From the NCBI GenBank assembly GCA_031553495.1, contig JAVBLN010000023.1:1-64000 (forward strand): a DNA stretch of 64,000 bases, in the 5' to 3' direction. This stretch comes from Pinibacter sp031553495. GTDB taxonomy: Bacteria > Bacteroidota > Bacteroidia > Chitinophagales > Chitinophagaceae. Under the pieces are notes generated by a model, which worked only from the letters and a program-made list of their open reading frames with translations, was not told the DNA's origin and ran no database searches. This document shows positions 54,201-62,069 of the stretch, one piece after another. Made by a program: the position numbers and the translations under genes. Positions within the stretch are counted from its first letter, which is position 1; each line of letters opens with the position of its first letter.

Positions 54201-54652
54201 TGTTTGACACCGGATCTGCTCCTGAAACTGATACTGAAGACCGCTACAATGAAGTGGTAAATAAGGGAAAATATATTGGCAAGGGTGTAAAGGTAGAAAG
54301 TGGATCTGTAAAATATGACGCATATGGAAACATCCTGGAAGATACTCGTAAATATGCAGTAAATGATATTCCTGTAAGTTATCAAAGCTACATGAGATTA
54401 TTCGGCAACTCATGGGAAAACCGTATCATGAACAAGAGTTTTATTAAACTAAGAGAAATCTCTATAGGATATAGAATTCCTGATACATGGCTGGGTAAAT
54501 CAGGCCTTAAAAACGCTTCCGTTTCCCTTACAGGACAAAATTTGTTAATGTGGACTAAGGCTGTTAAATACACAGACCCGGATGTAGATAAAGAAGATAT
54601 GAACTCGCCATCTCAAAGAATGGTGGGACTGAATATTAAATTCGGTTTGTAA
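51239..54652 (+). CDS. SusC/RagA TonB-linked outer-membrane receptor with STN domain
   Basis: A 1137-residue outer-membrane transporter. Signal peptide ends QAYAQ. An STN domain (residues about 25-100, VNDALKKITKEFKTDFVYDP) enables signalling to a FecR anti-sigma factor. A carboxypeptidase-regulatory-like domain follows (ITGVVTGRANQVLPNVTV, VVVTALGVRREEKALGY), then the plug (DIPTDDIQSIDMLKGSTAAA, LYGARGSAGAIMITTKRG) and the barrel ending in IKFGL. I start at ATG 51239, which gives the signal peptide. With the SusD gene 58 bp downstream it imports a ligand, glycan or peptide, that cannot be named; no degrading enzymes flank it. Confidence 0.93.
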   Translation: MTFRQLKWLLVLLLLAGNQAYAQKTTTVNDALKKITKEFKTDFVYDPQVTKNKTTTYNLSNLSGKSLEDVLKEVLYPNGLVFLYVKPNYYTIVHKDRVGEYQDAKSKPVENIVEKTILSSSSSPLAAQEKIRITGVVTGRANQVLPNVTVTEKSTSTSTMTGEDGSYTINVTNTQSVLVFSSVGYNEQEELVGNRTKINVQLQTETQQLSEVVVTALGVRREEKALGYAVQSVTGTALQTVKGVDMATSLTGKVSGLVVKNSTEFNGKPTIEMRGENPLLVIDGVPYGNMTLRDIPTDDIQSIDMLKGSTAAALYGARGSAGAIMITTKRGKGRGLSVDVNSNTMLTLGYVAIPKTQTSYGHGINGQISDDYVWGPKLDIGTVAKQWNPLTKQMEDMPLVSSGKDNLKNFMNNGIITNNSIAVTQTGENGFFRASLNHIYNKGQFPNQNLNIYNYTMTGEMKINNKFSLESHMGYTRTTAPQTWGGGYNNQGYIYQILMWTGPEYDIRQYKDYWITPNEKQNWLYTAWYDNPYLIAYEKLVGLEENKLNASLTANYSFTKDLKLTFRNGYDYYKAEDQVRNPAGIYSTRGPVVATLNNSGYATWNFSGKGMYGMNERWGNSINSDLLLNYTKKVKQFNIDVLGGASIYYYQNRELGAKTENGLAVPGWYSLANAVASTAAGMDAIKNNYGKVARQINSLYGKASVSWRNAVFVDVTGRNDWSSTQPSNERSYFYPSVASSVVLSEFFNAPSWLSLWKVRGSWTITKTPLDVFASNTTYSTTNSWGYTDASLPDNLMGSNLSPSTNRTWEVGMAAYLFGKRLHVDVAYFSKLYYNQQIKQTIAPSSGYASTLINTDETFARRGVELTLSGTVIQTKKFEWNSMINYSYQHRYFVDIDPVYSKNDPWTKPGKRVDYYAQTEKILRDPQGNWIHQSDGRVALSNYQSLYGYRDPDFSFGFINNFNYNNWMLTLSIDGRIGGLFDNYIFGKMFDTGSAPETDTEDRYNEVVNKGKYIGKGVKVESGSVKYDAYGNILEDTRKYAVNDIPVSYQSYMRLFGNSWENRIMNKSFIKLREISIGYRIPDTWLGKSGLKNASVSLTGQNLLMWTKAVKYTDPDVDKEDMNSPSQRMVGLNIKFGL

Positions 54653-54710
54653 TTATAACAGAAATTATCTACACGAAAACATTAACATCATCTACCTAAA
54701 AGTTAGAATT

Positions 54711-56243
54711 ATGAAAATCACATATAAAGTAATTTTCCTGGCACTGCTGGTTCCGTATCTAATTAGCAGTTGTACAAAAAAATTTGACGACATAAACACA
54801 AATCCCGATAAGCCGGCAACAGCAACTGCCGCATGGTTTGCAACAGATCTATTAAAAAACATTACTTCAGTAGGGCGTACCACAGGTTTTAAAGAGCCTT
54901 ATAATTTGGCCAAATATCTTCTTTGGACAGAGTTGCAGGCATCCCTACAATATAATAAGCTATACCGTGCCGACTTTTCTTACCCGCTTACTGTTTTAAG
55001 GAATATCGATCCAATGATCAACTACGCCACCACTCCCGAATTGAAAAATTCCTATACCGCACTGGGGCATTTCGTACGGGCATGGCAATTTTTTCAAACA
55101 TCAATGCGAGTGGGTGACATTCCATATTCTGAAGCAATACAAGGCGCTACCGGAATCATTAAACCAAAATATGACACACAAAAAGATCTGTTCAAGGGAA
55201 TAATAAGCGAACTGGATGAAGCCAATACACTGTTTTCAAAAGGCGCTAATTTCACAGGCGATTTCGTTTACAATGGAGACATTGACAAATGGAGAAGACT
55301 GGTTAATAGTTTTGAATTATACGTATTGATCAACCTGTATAAAAAAACCTCCGATGGCGATTTAAACGTAATTGCAAAATTCAACGAAGTAGCCCAACGT
55401 CCACTGATGAGAGACTATAACGACAACTTCGCAATCAAATACACAGGCACAAAAAGCTACTGCTATCCCTGGAGCAATACCGCTACGGATTTAAATGAGT
55501 TCACACAATATACAATGCTATCCACCACATATGTTAATATGCTAAAGCAAAACCAAGACAGGCGCTTGTTCTACGTAGCAGAACCATCAGATTCATTGTT
55601 ATCCAAAGGTAAAATCGCTTCTAATTTCGATGCCTATATGGGCGTAGAACCGTCAAATGAATTCACAAATACATTGGTAAATAAAATCAACAAGTCATAC
55701 AGCGATCTGAATAAACGGTATGTTGAGTCTGCTACAGCCGAGCCTGTAGGATTTCTATGTCATTGGGATGTTCAGTTTATTTTAGCAGAGGCCGTGGTAA
55801 GAGGCTGGATTACTGAAAGCACACCTCAGTATTATTATGCGGAAGGAATTAAAAGCTCAATGGCATTTTACGGTAAATATGTAGATGCAAAATACACGCA
55901 TGGCGTAACCATGGATCAGGCTTATATAAACGCCTATCCCGCAACAATACCGCTTACCGGCACAACTGAAAACAAAATAAAACAAATCATTTGTCAAAAA
56001 TACCTTGCCGGATTTTTCCAAAACGGATACCAGGCATGGTTTGAATTCAGACGCACAGGATATCCTGAATTTGTATTAAATCCCGCTACAAATTCAAACC
56101 CAACTGACAATACGAAATTTCCAACAAGATGGCAATATCCGCAAAATGAAATTGATTACAACAGCGACAACCTGGATGAAGCACTACAAAGACAATATAG
56201 TGGCAGTGATGATTTCGATGGTGTAATGTGGATCTTAAAGTAA
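54711..56243 (+). CDS. SusD/RagB-family lipoprotein
   Basis: A 510-residue surface lipoprotein (signal ends ISSC) and partner lid of the SusC receptor upstream. SusD features: CTKKFDDINTNPDKP start, a TPR-like helical region (YTALGHFVRAWQFFQTSMRV, GDIPYSEAI), AEAVVRGW and a C-terminal FEFRRTGYPEFV. It looks like the SusD-like_2 type. It ends at a strong terminator. Confidence 0.92.
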   Translation: MKITYKVIFLALLVPYLISSCTKKFDDINTNPDKPATATAAWFATDLLKNITSVGRTTGFKEPYNLAKYLLWTELQASLQYNKLYRADFSYPLTVLRNIDPMINYATTPELKNSYTALGHFVRAWQFFQTSMRVGDIPYSEAIQGATGIIKPKYDTQKDLFKGIISELDEANTLFSKGANFTGDFVYNGDIDKWRRLVNSFELYVLINLYKKTSDGDLNVIAKFNEVAQRPLMRDYNDNFAIKYTGTKSYCYPWSNTATDLNEFTQYTMLSTTYVNMLKQNQDRRLFYVAEPSDSLLSKGKIASNFDAYMGVEPSNEFTNTLVNKINKSYSDLNKRYVESATAEPVGFLCHWDVQFILAEAVVRGWITESTPQYYYAEGIKSSMAFYGKYVDAKYTHGVTMDQAYINAYPATIPLTGTTENKIKQIICQKYLAGFFQNGYQAWFEFRRTGYPEFVLNPATNSNPTDNTKFPTRWQYPQNEIDYNSDNLDEALQRQYSGSDDFDGVMWILK

Positions 56244-56267
56244 GTTCATTGATTTTGTATTGTTCAC

Positions 56268-56299
56268 AAGCCCCGGTTTTTTTACCCGGGGCTTTTTTT
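56268..56299 (+). terminator. susCD terminator
   Basis: AAGCCCCGG (56268-56276) pairs with CCGGGGCTT (56286-56294), followed by T-run. Confidence 0.9.
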
Positions 56300-56318
56300 G
56301 AAAGATCAAAATTATGGA

Positions 56319-56470
56319 ACCGGCATTTGTGCTACTATTAAGCATCGTTGTGTCACTCACTTGTACGGTAGTAATGCTATTGAGCTGCCTCATCCCCGGC
56401 CCTTCTCCTTGGAGAAGGGAGTCCACCGCACAAAGCGGATATTCAAAGTCTCAACAATTCTTTTCAACAT
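56319..56470 (+). repeat. 63-bp repeat copy T with CTTCTCC tail
   Basis: Core at 56319-56381, near-consensus. The tail is GAGCTGCCTCATCCCCGGCC then CTTCTCCTTGGAGAAGGGAG, ending GCGGATATTC; the reverse complement flanks copy Q. Confidence 0.9.
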
Positions 56471-56539
56471 TCATCTCCAATCGTTTTCAGTGACTCATGC
56501 ATACAGTACTTTCAACTTTTAATTTTCAACTAATTTTCA

Positions 56540-56619
56540 TGCTCTGCAAGGCTTGTAGCCTTGCAGTACTATACTGTTGCTTTTAGCAACACCCCGGTGT
56601 TTCAGTTACTATTGAGATT
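56540..56619. repeat. GTTGCTTTTAGCAAC hairpin repeat, copy 2
   Basis: Reverse complement of 48950-49027, sharing GGCTTGTAGCCTTGCAGTAC and CTGTTGCTTTTAGCAACACC. Confidence 0.75.
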
Positions 56620-56626
56620 GCAATGT

Positions 56627-56675
56627 GTAGTTGGTGTGCCGCGCACAAAGCAGCCCGGCACACGCAACAACGGCA
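56627..56675 (-). repeat. Partial TTGTTGCGTGTG repeat
   Basis: GTAGTTGGTGTGCCGCGCAC then CACGCAACAACGGCAAC, half of the element at 48804-48912, inverted. It follows the hairpin repeat directly, as at 48804-49027. Confidence 0.65.
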
Positions 56676-56723
56676 ACTGGCAAACGGTAACCGGCAACTC
56701 ATTTCTGACCTCTAACTTCCAAA

Positions 56724-58952
56724 TCACTCCACATTAGATTCGCCCGCAATCTTTTCCATATCAATGGATATCTTATGTATGTACTCAAACTGATCAGTAA
56801 TAGTTTTTAATTCGAACAACTGATCCTTGATGTCCGAATCCAAAGAACCTGATTTAAGCTCCTGCACCCGCTGCGCAAGCAATTCCTCCACTCGGTGCCT
56901 TACAATAAATTTATTCTCTTGTACCTGCATCACATTTTTAGTACTCACACTATTGCCTTCCAAAATAGCAATGGTATTCTCCAAATGAAAAACCGTATCA
57001 TCTATCATGGGTAAATAATCCTTCGAAACATGCGCCTTCGCAAAAGAAGGAATGTATGAAGAAAGTGTGGCAATATGCGACGTGAGTATATGATTTGATA
57101 CCAAAAGCTGGTACACAAGCATGCTGTTCTTTTGCTTGCGCCGTGGCTCCGAAAGCATCCGTTGAAACGCGCCGGAAAGATTACTTAACGCAACATAACA
57201 TTCCTTTCTCAAAAATTTATATTGCTGCGTATTCAGGTTTTTGCCGGTAAATAATTTCGCGATGTATTCAAAGTAATCCGAATTGGCTTTTATACACTTG
57301 CTCAACAGATTTTTAATTCGTTCATGCTCCCATTTTGGCGGCAGTATTATAGTAAATAAAAACGCTATTGCTGAACCGACAGCGGTATCAATAATGCGGT
57401 CGGTAATAATTTTTTGAAAATCGTCGTGCTTTAAAAACGAAAACGAAATAAGAATATAGATCGTCATAAAAACGACAGCCATAAAGTATTGCAGGCGAAT
57501 AAGGCTATAGGTGAACAGCATGGCGATAATCATCAGCACTACCAGCACAGTTTTATCTTTTACAAAAAACAATGCGGTTGCGCCAATTATTGCCCCAATA
57601 ACGGTTCCGGATATACGCTGAAAATTTCTCTTCTTCGTAAGGCTGTATGCCGGTTTTAAAATCACAAGTATAGTAAGCAGGATCCAGTAACCATGCCCTA
57701 CCATCAACACTTTAGATAAAAAATAACCGGCCAGCATTGCGACACTCACACGTAATGAATGCCTGAAAATATTCGAGTTAAAATTGATATTATTAACAAA
57801 CTGGCCAATTTCAATTTGCGTGTGAGATATAAAACGATTATAGTCAAGATCATAATCCTTTTCTATAGGAATGCTACGATCATACCGGGTATAGCGATGA
57901 AGTGTCTGGAGGCGGGAGTAAATATCAACTATGCTATCCAAAATATGTTTCAGACTAATAAAAGCTTCAATATTCTTTTCGTTAAGCCCCACAAGCCTTT
58001 GCTCCTCATAATAGCTTTTTAAATCTTCAATGACGGTTTCCAAATCATCAGCAGGCACCGATTTTGTTCCCTGCTGAAGCGCCATTCCAATATTTTCCAG
58101 TTCTGTAGCAAGTTTTAAAATAACTGACTGAAACCGCGAAAGCATTTCTTCATCAAACGACTTACGCAAAGCCTGATAATCATGCTGCGAGGTCATGATA
58201 CGTTCGTACAGGTCAACAGTATCAAGAAACGTCATCAACAATACCCTTCCTGTATGCGTAGTTTCTTTTACAATGCTTCTTGTTTTGAACAAGATTTCCC
58301 GCACAAGGTCCTGTTTTGTATGCACCTTTACCTGCTCCTCCAAAAGGGTTCCGTAAGTTTTCTCGTAATCATTTTGCTTGTTATACAATGCGGCTTTGAT
58401 GCGGGTATAATTTGCAATGGAAAGTATGGAATCGCCAATAGCCTGCTGTGCCAGTTTGTATGGCCTTATTCTGTTGAGCAATAAACTCCATAAGTAGTAC
58501 CATATGCCGCCGCCGCAAACCAAAGCGGCATTTACAAGTAATTGTTTAGTGCTATACCTGTCATCCACACTTAGCACAAATAATAAAAGCGCTGCTGTGC
58601 CAACTGAAGAAGCCCGCAATCCATAAACTCCTATCATGGAAAAAACAAAAGCGCACACAAACAATTCAATAGCCAGCAGCCAGGGTGTCGGCACAGAAAA
58701 TCCCACCATCAGCGCACAAAGAGTAGTTAGCACAATGGTAATTCGCATCGCATTCTGCCGATGGTGAAATGGCCCAGGCGTATCGGTAACACTCACACAC
58801 AAAGTACCCACAACAAAGGCGATACCCATCGACAGGTGCCCCAAATAAGCAGCAATAAGCACGGGTATCATTATAGCTGAAGTAATCCGGAATCCGTCAT
58901 TTACATAATAACTCGTCGTAAATTTTTTATATGCCTTAATATAATCAATCAT
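56724..58952 (-). CDS. FUSC-family (YccS/YhfK-like) inner-membrane protein
   Basis: A 742-residue protein with two membrane bundles. The N-terminal one (residues about 20-160) has six helices; a long soluble helical part follows (about 170-390); the second bundle (about 395-535) carries LKPAYSLTKKRNFQRISGT, the FUSC motif; a soluble tail of about 200 residues ends the protein. It is related to E. coli YccS and YhfK and to aromatic-acid efflux proteins such as AaeB. Export of aromatic or other organic acids is the family precedent; no partner membrane-fusion protein is adjacent. Confidence 0.9.
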   Translation of the reverse strand: MIDYIKAYKKFTTSYYVNDGFRITSAIMIPVLIAAYLGHLSMGIAFVVGTLCVSVTDTPGPFHHRQNAMRITIVLTTLCALMVGFSVPTPWLLAIELFVCAFVFSMIGVYGLRASSVGTAALLLFVLSVDDRYSTKQLLVNAALVCGGGIWYYLWSLLLNRIRPYKLAQQAIGDSILSIANYTRIKAALYNKQNDYEKTYGTLLEEQVKVHTKQDLVREILFKTRSIVKETTHTGRVLLMTFLDTVDLYERIMTSQHDYQALRKSFDEEMLSRFQSVILKLATELENIGMALQQGTKSVPADDLETVIEDLKSYYEEQRLVGLNEKNIEAFISLKHILDSIVDIYSRLQTLHRYTRYDRSIPIEKDYDLDYNRFISHTQIEIGQFVNNINFNSNIFRHSLRVSVAMLAGYFLSKVLMVGHGYWILLTILVILKPAYSLTKKRNFQRISGTVIGAIIGATALFFVKDKTVLVVLMIIAMLFTYSLIRLQYFMAVVFMTIYILISFSFLKHDDFQKIITDRIIDTAVGSAIAFLFTIILPPKWEHERIKNLLSKCIKANSDYFEYIAKLFTGKNLNTQQYKFLRKECYVALSNLSGAFQRMLSEPRRKQKNSMLVYQLLVSNHILTSHIATLSSYIPSFAKAHVSKDYLPMIDDTVFHLENTIAILEGNSVSTKNVMQVQENKFIVRHRVEELLAQRVQELKSGSLDSDIKDQLFELKTITDQFEYIHKISIDMEKIAGESNVE

Positions 58953-59100
58953 CTCAGCCTGTATGGTAAATTTCCGGTGAAGTTAAATAAAGATCGGAAG
59001 ATGGTAAATTGATTACCATTCAAGGCAAAAATTCAGCATTGAAGATGCGGCACAGAGCACTTTTATATCCAATAACGTATTTCTACTGTGGGGGTTGTTT

Positions 59101-59141
59101 TGCCGTCTGTCATAGCGAAGTTTCCGCTATAGCAGACGGCA
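59101..59141. terminator. Long two-step hairpin after XRE regulator 4
   Basis: TGCCGTCTG (59101-59109) pairs with CAGACGGCA (59133-59141); inside, ATAGCG (59112-59117) pairs with CGCTAT (59125-59130). The structure is nearly perfect over 41 bp. No strong T-run follows on either side, so it may be a processing site or a small palindromic repeat. It lies between the end of XRE regulator 4 and the start of the FUSC gene. Confidence 0.55.
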
Positions 59142-59234
59142 TACATTTTAATAACACCTACAACTATCTATTTATAATAGGCAGGTAAACAGAAGTGTCT
59201 TTTGAAGTGAATGCAACATACGTGATAAAAGTAA

Positions 59235-59630
59235 TCAGGCATCGGCATTATTGCCATAAGCAATTTGCTTTAGCAGGCGGTTTTCCTCCTGCAAAATCTC
59301 AATATACTTTTGTTGAATCTTGAGGTGCTGCAACAAAGTTGTCTCACTTAATACTCCATTTTTGTCAACGGATTCCGATACTAATGAAGGCGCCTTCCTT
59401 GAAGATCGAACTCCGTAATTATTTGCCAGGTCGTAGTTCATTAGCTCATCAATACTAAGCTGGAAAAAACGAGCCAGTTCAGCCATTTCTTCAATGCTCG
59501 GCCTGCTGTTTCTTTTTTCCCAATTTCCAATAGTAGTATGGCCTTTATCCATTTTAGCGCCAAGTTCAGATTGGGTTAAACCCATTTTTCTTCTTAAAAA
59601 TCGTAAGTTTTCAGCAAAATAAAGTTCCAT
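59235..59630 (-). CDS. XRE-family regulator 4
   Basis: A 131-residue protein related to XRE regulators 1-3 in its HTH (AENLRFLRRKMGLTQSELGA, HTTIGNWEKRNSRPSIEE) but with a different C-terminus: a leucine-rich coiled coil LQHLKIQQKYIEILQEENRL. No T9SS-protein gene precedes it. The 600 bp upstream contain an inverted dyad at 59943-59959 that may be its operator. Confidence 0.9.
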   Translation of the reverse strand: MELYFAENLRFLRRKMGLTQSELGAKMDKGHTTIGNWEKRNSRPSIEEMAELARFFQLSIDELMNYDLANNYGVRSSRKAPSLVSESVDKNGVLSETTLLQHLKIQQKYIEILQEENRLLKQIAYGNNADA

Positions 59631-59942
59631 TATTTAATTGTTTTCATAAATCAATGTATAATACCCTATGCTTTCATGGAAGCACACACGCAATTCATAA
59701 AGGGTTTCAATATATCTTTGGTAACGAATGTTCGAAGTAATTTTAGATTTTTCCTCTGCTCCGGAAAACAACTTTTTGGGACGCTTTTCGCCATTATTAA
59801 AAGGTTAATGTGTGTTATGAATAAAATTCCTTTTTGAAATTTGCTTTTTGTGAATTATCAAACCATCCGAAGTAAAAACTCTGCGTATATAACTCAGCAA
59901 ACAATCAATTCTGTTGCAAATGTAATTTTTATGTTTATCAAA

Positions 59943-59959
59943 CGTCAAAAAAACTGACG
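59943..59959. promoter_or_regulatory. CGTCA dyad upstream of XRE regulator 4
   Basis: CGTCA (59943-59947) and TGACG (59955-59959) separated by 7 bp; another CCGTCA half-site lies at about 60013. XRE proteins usually bind such dyads, so self-regulation is plausible. Confidence 0.4.
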
Positions 59960-60290
59960 GATTTTTTCATTTATTTAGCACAGGTGAAAATATTTTTTAT
60001 ATTTAAAAAATACCGTCAAAACCATTGCCAATACTTGGTTTGAAAGGACTAAAAGCAATCTTAAAAAGACGCTTTTTAAAAGAATAACTGAATTTCGGTA
60101 CAACTAATCTTTCACAAGGTCAATAAAATTTAATTATGCAATTATAATATACCGTTTAAAGCATTAAGGCTGACAATATTTTGTGCATTTTTTATTAAAA
60201 ATATGAGCCGTTGCAGTTATGTTTTTTCAATAACAGCAACTTACTAAAACATTTACCCGCATACCTGCATTTTTAACTAGGCTTAAAAAC

Positions 60291-60333
60291 CAAACACCCG
60301 TAAACAAGAAGCTATCCTGTTTACGGGTGTTTG
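60291..60333 (-). terminator. Terminator of the C1 peptidase transcript
   Basis: CAAACACCCGTAAACA (60291-60306) and TGTTTACGGGTGTTTG (60318-60333) form a perfect 16-bp stem with an 11-nt loop; on the minus strand GTTTTTAAG follows. Repeat copy U lies between it and the peptidase stop codon and would be transcribed. Nothing else is recognised in 59960-60290. Confidence 0.75.
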
Positions 60334-60398
60334 TGATCTTTACTAAAGTGTTATAATCTACGCAGTATATAATTTGTGTGGGATGTTTCACTTTGTTG

Positions 60399-60461
60399 AA
60401 TAGCATTACTACTGTACAAGTGAGTGACACAACGATGCTCAATAGTAGCAACACAGCCGGT
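60399..60461 (-). repeat. 63-bp intergenic repeat, copy U
   Basis: Near-consensus core with a divergent end (GCAACACAGCCGG). It lies 32 bp after the stop of the peptidase gene. Confidence 0.92.
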
Positions 60462-60493
60462 CCAAAAAAATCACTACACAAAATTCGTAGCTG

Positions 60494-61681
60494 CTATATT
60501 TTCATTTTAGCTGCAAGGTCTTTAGGAATAGCATTCTTGTTTACCATAATCCCGGTTGTTTTATACTGCACATAATTTTTGGTCACATACAAATAACCTT
60601 TGTGGTCGTTACTTTCACCCCATGAATTTTTTACGAGATAATACTCTTTTCCATTTTGATCTGTTGACATGCCCACAATCTGCATACCGTGATCATCGGT
60701 TGTAAGATAATTGTCGAAAGCCTGCTGGCGCATTTCGGGAGTAACTTTTCTTTCAGCCTTAGGCCCGCTGAACATGTCCTTTTTTTCAGCATCAGTCATT
60801 TCATCAAATTCTTTTTCGGGAACATACGCCACACCATTTTTCCAACTAAAATATTTCTCACTCACATCTGTGGCCCAGCCCACACTATATCCATTTTTCA
60901 ACGCGTTGTCAATCACCCTCGTAATATCATCCATCTGAATATTGTACACATAATCAAAACTCCAGTTGTCGGGAAGCGGTAAAAATACTTTCTGATAGTA
61001 TGGCTGATCATTAAGCGACGACATTTCAATATAGTCCGCGGCATTCAGGCCTACCACTTCTTTCGCAAATGTCTGCGGCGTGTATGTTTTTCCATTGTAT
61101 TCAAACTTGTCGGGAACTTTTCCAAGATACGCATCCAGCGCGGCAGTGAAAGCGGTAATCCAGTTGGGGGTAAGCCTTCCGTTAGAGTTTTTTATTATGC
61201 CGTCGAGCATACCTTTTAATGCATCCTGCATTTCACCAAACCTGTTGATGGTAGTGCCGTAATTTAATCCCGAATAAACTGACTGCGGCACCGCGCCATA
61301 CTTTGCATACATGTTAGTTACATCATGCAGTTCGCCCCCATCGCCCCAGCTAACAGCGCCATGCATTCGCACATAATTTTTTGCCTTCTCAATGTACACA
61401 CATCTCGCAGTATAAATTTCCGCAAGGTCCACAGCCGGTTTTCCTTTACGCAACATTTCCGATTCAAGAAAAGAATTGCCAGAGTAACTCCAGCAGGTTC
61501 CGCTGCTTCCCTGGTTTTTAACCGAAGTTCTTTCAATGTTATAAATACTTGTAAATGCAAATTTGTCTTTGGCGCTCTCACTTTTATTTCCGCTTAATGA
61601 ATTTACAAGGTTGTCCTGCGTCCAACCTGTTGTTACTACCAAGGCCACCAAAGCCAATAGAAATAAACGTTTCTTTAACAT
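60494..61681 (-). CDS. Secreted C1-family (papain/bleomycin hydrolase-like) cysteine peptidase
   Basis: A 395-residue exported peptidase. Signal peptide ends GWTQ. The C1B triad is complete: C63 in NQGSSGTCWSYS, H331 in DDHGMQIVG, N352 in KNSWGES; Q57 fills the oxyanion position. This resembles bleomycin hydrolase/aminopeptidase C but with a signal peptide. I start at ATG 61681; the upstream in-frame sequence to 61756 is repeat DNA. The gene is flanked by repeat copies U and V. Confidence 0.92.
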   Translation of the reverse strand: MLKKRLFLLALVALVVTTGWTQDNLVNSLSGNKSESAKDKFAFTSIYNIERTSVKNQGSSGTCWSYSGNSFLESEMLRKGKPAVDLAEIYTARCVYIEKAKNYVRMHGAVSWGDGGELHDVTNMYAKYGAVPQSVYSGLNYGTTINRFGEMQDALKGMLDGIIKNSNGRLTPNWITAFTAALDAYLGKVPDKFEYNGKTYTPQTFAKEVVGLNAADYIEMSSLNDQPYYQKVFLPLPDNWSFDYVYNIQMDDITRVIDNALKNGYSVGWATDVSEKYFSWKNGVAYVPEKEFDEMTDAEKKDMFSGPKAERKVTPEMRQQAFDNYLTTDDHGMQIVGMSTDQNGKEYYLVKNSWGESNDHKGYLYVTKNYVQYKTTGIMVNKNAIPKDLAAKMKI

Positions 61682-61718
61682 GTTATTTATAGTTTTATAA
61701 GAAATAATTTTTTTTGAT

Positions 61719-61781
61719 ACCGGCGATAGGGCTACTATTAAGCATCGTTGTGTCACTCACTTGTACTGTAGTAATGCTATT
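61719..61781 (+). repeat. 63-bp intergenic repeat, copy V
   Basis: Near-consensus with ACCGGCGATAGGGCTACTAT. It lies 38 bp upstream of the peptidase start codon, inside its probable promoter. The remaining gap to 62069 has no recognised feature. Confidence 0.92.
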
Positions 61782-62069
61782 GAGCAGTAAGCAACGTTGA
61801 GCCTGCATGCACCCAATTAATTATCAATTAATTTCAAATTATCCGTAAAGTTTACAATTCAGCTAAGTTAAGCGAAGCGAAGGTTTTTAAAAAAAGTTTG
61901 TATATCGGCAGATATATTTTAAATTGATACGTCTCTATTCTGAACCCGGATAGTACGAGATTTTCCACAATGCCGGGAGGCGGCAATAAACCGGGCATAA
62001 AAACGTTTGCTATATGATTGAACAGTAAAGGTTTATTCATTCATTTTTTGGTAAGCTTTATACAACACA

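Noticed and set aside
60227..60290. tRNA or small structured RNA near the 60291 hairpin
   Set aside because: No cloverleaf or conserved T-loop was found; the perfect stem is best explained as the peptidase terminator.
371..61781. CRISPR array
   Set aside because: The repeats are spread over 61 kb in alternating orientation with genes between them, not in a regular tandem array, and no cas gene is present.
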